From Planctomycetota bacterium (GTDB taxonomy: Bacteria; Planctomycetota; UBA1135; GCA-002748355), in contig PDSF01000026.1 of the NCBI GenBank assembly GCA_002748355.1, positions 62,001-126,000 on the forward strand: a DNA stretch of 64,000 bases, written 5' to 3'. Shown piece by piece: positions 61,304-64,000 of this stretch. A program made the position numbers and the translations under genes. The notes under the pieces are model-generated. The model had not been told where the DNA came from and made no database searches. It saw only the letters and a program-made list of their open reading frames with translations. Positions within the stretch are counted from its first letter, which is position 1. Every line of letters begins with the position of its first letter.

Positions 61304-61930
61304 TCAACGGCCTGTTAGATGCTCACTGAGGGCAGCGAGCGCTTGTCCGCGATGGCTTATCGCGTCTTTTTCTTCTGGTGTGAGTTCGGCGAAGCTGCGC
61401 TTGCCGGCATGCGCCTGGGGGAGGAAGACCGGATCGTAACCAAAGCCGGCGGATCCACGGGGGCTGAGAGCGATCTCACCTTCGCAGTAGGCTTCGTGGA
61501 GGAAACACTCCTCGCCCTTGCCGTTGACCGCTACGAGGCAGCAGGCGAAGCGCGCGGTCCACGGCCGCGGCTGATCTTTGAGTTCGCCAAGCAGCTTGGT
61601 GATGCGGTCCTGGTCGCTGGCGCCATGGCCAGCGTAGCGAGCACTGTGCACACCCGGGGCGCCGCCGAGAGCATCCACCACCAGGCCGGAATCATCGGCG
61701 AGTACGAGGTCGCCGGTGGTGAGCACTTGGCCGTGCTTGCTAAGCCAGGTGGCGCAGGCGCGAGCTTTCTTGCGGGCATTGCCGGCGAAGTCGGGGGCGT
61801 CTTCGACGACGTCGAAGCTCGAGCTCTCCGGGACTTCGCCGAGGCTGCGCACTTCGTTCCCGGGGGGGAGGATGCGCCGCAGCTCCACGGCCTTCTTCTG
61901 GTTTTGGGTAGCGAGCCAGAGCGTGGGCAT
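61304..61930 (-). CDS. rdgB: XTP/dITP diphosphatase (RdgB/HAM1)
   Basis: 208 residues from ATG 61930; the frame is open further upstream, but the family starts at PTLWLATQNQKKAVELRRIL. Motifs: VLADDSGLVVDALGGAPGVH, SARYAGHGASDQDRITKLL, the SPRGSAGFGYDPVFLPQAH loop and SHRGQALAAL. It removes non-canonical purine triphosphates. It lies 10 bases after rph on the same strand, the common rph-rdgB order. Its stop is 36 bases before the lepA start. Confidence 0.93.
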   Translation of the reverse strand: MPTLWLATQNQKKAVELRRILPPGNEVRSLGEVPESSSFDVVEDAPDFAGNARKKARACATWLSKHGQVLTTGDLVLADDSGLVVDALGGAPGVHSARYAGHGASDQDRITKLLGELKDQPRPWTARFACCLVAVNGKGEECFLHEAYCEGEIALSPRGSAGFGYDPVFLPQAHAGKRSFAELTPEEKDAISHRGQALAALSEHLTGR

Positions 61931-61940
61931 TGGGTCTTCC

Positions 61941-62669
61941 TCAGGCCTCGAGCGCGGCTTGCTGGATCGCGAGTAGGTCGCGCCCGCCTTTTTCGGCCAG
62001 GTCGAGCAGCTTGTCCAGATCGCTGCGGCGGAGCTTGCTGCCTTCGCCGCTGGCCTGGACTTCGGCAAACTCACCGTTGCCGGTGACGACGACGTTCATG
62101 TCCACGTCGGCGCTGCTGTCTTCGCTGTAGTCCAGGTCGAGCAGCGGATCCCCTCGAACGAGGCCGACACTGCATGCCGCGACCTGGGTCTTGAGCGGCC
62201 AGGTGCGGCAGCGCCCCCTGCTTTGGAGGATGCGCAGTAGGTCGTGCAGGGCCAGGTAAGCGCCGGTGATAGCGAGGGTCCGCGTGCCGCCGTCGGCCGA
62301 GAGTACGTCGCAGTCGATCCAGATCGATACTTCGGGGAGGGCGTCGATCTCGACCGCGGCACGGAGCGAACGTCCGATCAGGCGCTGAATCTCGATGCTG
62401 CGTCCGTCCGGGCGCCCGGTGCGGATCTCGCGCGTCTTACGGTTGCGCGTCGAGCCGGGGAGCATCGAATACTCTGCCGTGACCCAGCCATGACCGGAGC
62501 CGTGGAGCCAGCCGGGGAGCTGTTCGGTCCAAGTTGCGGTGCAGAGGATCATCGTGCCGCCGGCGCGGATCAGGACGGAGCCTGGGGCCGAGTCGGTGAA
62601 GCCACGCTCGATCTTGATCGGACGCATTTCGTCGGGCTTGCGTCCGTGCTTGCGCCTGGGTGAGCTCAT
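61941..62669 (-). CDS. rph: Ribonuclease PH
   Basis: 242 residues from ATG 62669. Motifs: RPIKIERGFTDSAPGSVLIR, TMILCTATWTEQLPGWLHGS, GWVTAEYSMLPGSTRNRKTR, GRSIEIQRLIGRSLRAAVE, IDCDVLSADGGTRTLAITGA and LDLDYSEDSSADVDMNVVVT. It is a phosphorolytic 3'-5' exoRNase that trims tRNA precursors and acts in rRNA decay. The length is normal. First gene of rph-rdgB; an open frame upstream to 62897 does not fit the family. Confidence 0.95.
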   Translation of the reverse strand: MSSPRRKHGRKPDEMRPIKIERGFTDSAPGSVLIRAGGTMILCTATWTEQLPGWLHGSGHGWVTAEYSMLPGSTRNRKTREIRTGRPDGRSIEIQRLIGRSLRAAVEIDALPEVSIWIDCDVLSADGGTRTLAITGAYLALHDLLRILQSRGRCRTWPLKTQVAACSVGLVRGDPLLDLDYSEDSSADVDMNVVVTGNGEFAEVQASGEGSKLRRSDLDKLLDLAEKGGRDLLAIQQAALEA

Positions 62670-62884
62670 GCTGGGGGGGTCTCGGTTGCTCTGCGTTGGG
62701 GGCGTTCGGCTCTCCGCGCGCGCCGGCGATAGGCCTGGCAGTCGGGGCTCGAAATGAAGCGAAACACGATACCGGACCTTTGCTCGATTGTGAGGAGTTT
62801 CCGCAGGCCGCAGAGCATCTATCCTGTGAACTACACCCCTCCCCCAGCCTGCTAGCAGCTTCCTCGAACAGCCCGGAGCCCTAG

Positions 62885-64000
62885 ATGTTGCGTTCACTGC
62901 TCTGCCTGACTGTCTCGCTCGTTTTGGCCTCGGCGGCGCTGGCCCAGGATGTGGAGCTCCATCGGAGTCTGCTGCGTTGGAGCAAGGACTACCGGAGCGG
63001 CAAGTACGGCGAGTTTCTCCAGGGCAAGAACCTGCAGCGCTATCGGCCCTATCTCACCGATGCTTTGCTCGATCGGAGCGAACGGATCGGGCGTCCGGCC
63101 CGATTGCTCGACGAACTCGAGATCTTGCTAGGTATGGCTCGGGCGAGTGGCCGTACCGAGAACGCTGAACTCTTGGTCCGGGCCTACCTGTTCGAGGAGC
63201 GGAAGCCGCCACGCAAGGGGGCTCCGCCGAGCTGGTATGTCCGAAACTTGCTCAGGAAGGTGGTCAAAGGTCGGTCTTGCCCCAAGGCCCTACAGGCAGC
63301 TTTTCTCGATCGGCTGAAGCGAGGATTGAAGGGGACGAAGGGCTCATACACCCATGCCAAGGAGGGTGAGGCGCGCCTGCTCCTGCCGATCATTGGCAGT
63401 TTCCATAATCCGGCCCATCGTGTTTTCCTCCAAGGCCTGGTCGAGAGTCACCAACAAGCACTGGCGCTGGCTAGCGCGGAAGCTCTTGCCCAGCTCGGCT
63501 CGGGGGTGGTACTGCCGACGCTGGCCAAGCTGCTGGGGCGCCTTGAGGACTCAGAAGGCCTCGCCCGGGTGGCGGGGAGCATTCTCCAAGTGGTTCGGGC
63601 GCAGGCGCCGGCACCTACGGAGCATGATCTGAACTACACGCTCGATATAGCGCTGACCCGGTTGCGAGAGTGCAAGGGCTGGAGATCGCGTATGGCGCTG
63701 GTCCCCATTGCCCAGGTCATCCGTTCCGTGGCTTCGGTGCCGGTGTTGATCGGGCTGCTAGAGGAGGCGGCGAAGGGCCGGGATCAAGCTGGGTTCAGCG
63801 GCACCCTGCGCAGCGCCATCCAAGAAGCGCTAATGAGCCTGACGGGCTTCTATGCCCCAGCCTACGAACCGGGGAAATGGCGCCGCTTTTGGGAAGAGAA
63901 CAAAGAAGGCTTCAAACTGGCACCGCTGCCCAAGGTCAATACGAATCGCGGCAGGACAGTCAGCAAGGGCTTCTTCGGTATCCCGGTTACCGGTAGCCGG
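62885..64000 (+). CDS. Exported helical-repeat protein, truncated by window end
   Basis: 372 residues visible and still open at 64000. Signal peptide MLRSLLCLTVSLVLASAALA, cut before QDV. The mature part is alpha-helical with HEAT/ARM-like repeats (VFLQGLVESHQQALALASAE followed by ALAQLGSGVVLPTLAKLLGR; SVASVPVLIGLLEEAAKGRD). A later segment (MSLTGFYAPAYEPGKWRRFW) recalls the 'LTGxxxGxDxxxWxxWW' end seen in many planctomycete HEAT proteins. Divergent from rph. Function unknown. Confidence 0.75.
   Translation, partial: MLRSLLCLTVSLVLASAALAQDVELHRSLLRWSKDYRSGKYGEFLQGKNLQRYRPYLTDALLDRSERIGRPARLLDELEILLGMARASGRTENAELLVRAYLFEERKPPRKGAPPSWYVRNLLRKVVKGRSCPKALQAAFLDRLKRGLKGTKGSYTHAKEGEARLLLPIIGSFHNPAHRVFLQGLVESHQQALALASAEALAQLGSGVVLPTLAKLLGRLEDSEGLARVAGSILQVVRAQAPAPTEHDLNYTLDIALTRLRECKGWRSRMALVPIAQVIRSVASVPVLIGLLEEAAKGRDQAGFSGTLRSAIQEALMSLTGFYAPAYEPGKWRRFWEENKEGFKLAPLPKVNTNRGRTVSKGFFGIPVTGSR

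Overview
The window is GC-rich, tightly packed bacterial DNA, most likely from a Planctomycetota-like organism (inference). The signs are an ECF sigma factor next to a Hanks kinase with a TPR tail, giant secreted TPR/DUF3857 proteins, an FG-GAP lipoprotein, HEAT-repeat and EF-hand exported proteins, a signal peptidase I with a large insert, LptB (so an outer membrane with LPS) and MqnA (futalosine menaquinone route). Start codons are often GTG, and neighbouring genes often overlap by 4 bases, so many operons are translationally coupled.

Layout. 0-5 kb: start of a RecD2-type helicase, ribosomal protein bS21, an RluA-type pseudouridine synthase, then a minus-strand chain GT2 - DUF2304 - large membrane protein - 42-residue membrane protein. 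5-9 kb: ECF sigma factor and Ser/Thr kinase. 9.4-20 kb: small exported protein plus methyltransferase, the operon mqnA - top6B - top6A (a complete topoisomerase VI, rare in bacteria), a 1.2k-residue FG-GAP lipoprotein and a DUF72 operon. 20-28.6 kb: paired giant DUF3857/transglutaminase/TPR proteins and an EF-hand protein. 28.6-37 kb: a NYN-domain protein with a long disordered region, then a plus-strand chain of a beta-repeat/HEAT protein, lutA, a lutB-lutC fusion, speH and an RsuA/RluB-type synthase. 37-41.6 kb: TrxR-like flavoprotein, a Fic remnant and an M16 peptidase pair.

41.6-48.6 kb is an accessory mosaic unlike the rest. It holds broken genes (AbiEi antitoxin, IS91-like transposase), a 234-bp IS3-like relic with terminal inverted repeats, several long direct repeats, one intact and one disrupted copy of the same small-gene module, three AT-richer exported-protein genes, and a two-gene module of a DprA-like SLOG protein and a phosphoribosyltransferase whose 5' end carries an apparent frameshift. 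This pair is the best candidate here for a conflict/defence-type system.

48.6-64 kb returns to ordinary chromosome: AI-2E permease, phosphodiesterase-family protein, fabI, TPR lipoprotein, macrodomain protein, MoxR ATPase, a carboxypeptidase-regulatory-like protein, lptB - lepB - lepA, rdgB - rph and a truncated exported protein.

The most unexpected sequence-level signal is a highly iterated partly palindromic 10-mer, GAG[A/C/G]ATGCTC. I count 18 exact copies in 64 kb, in both orientations and mostly inside genes, and none in the accessory mosaic. All counts were made by eye.
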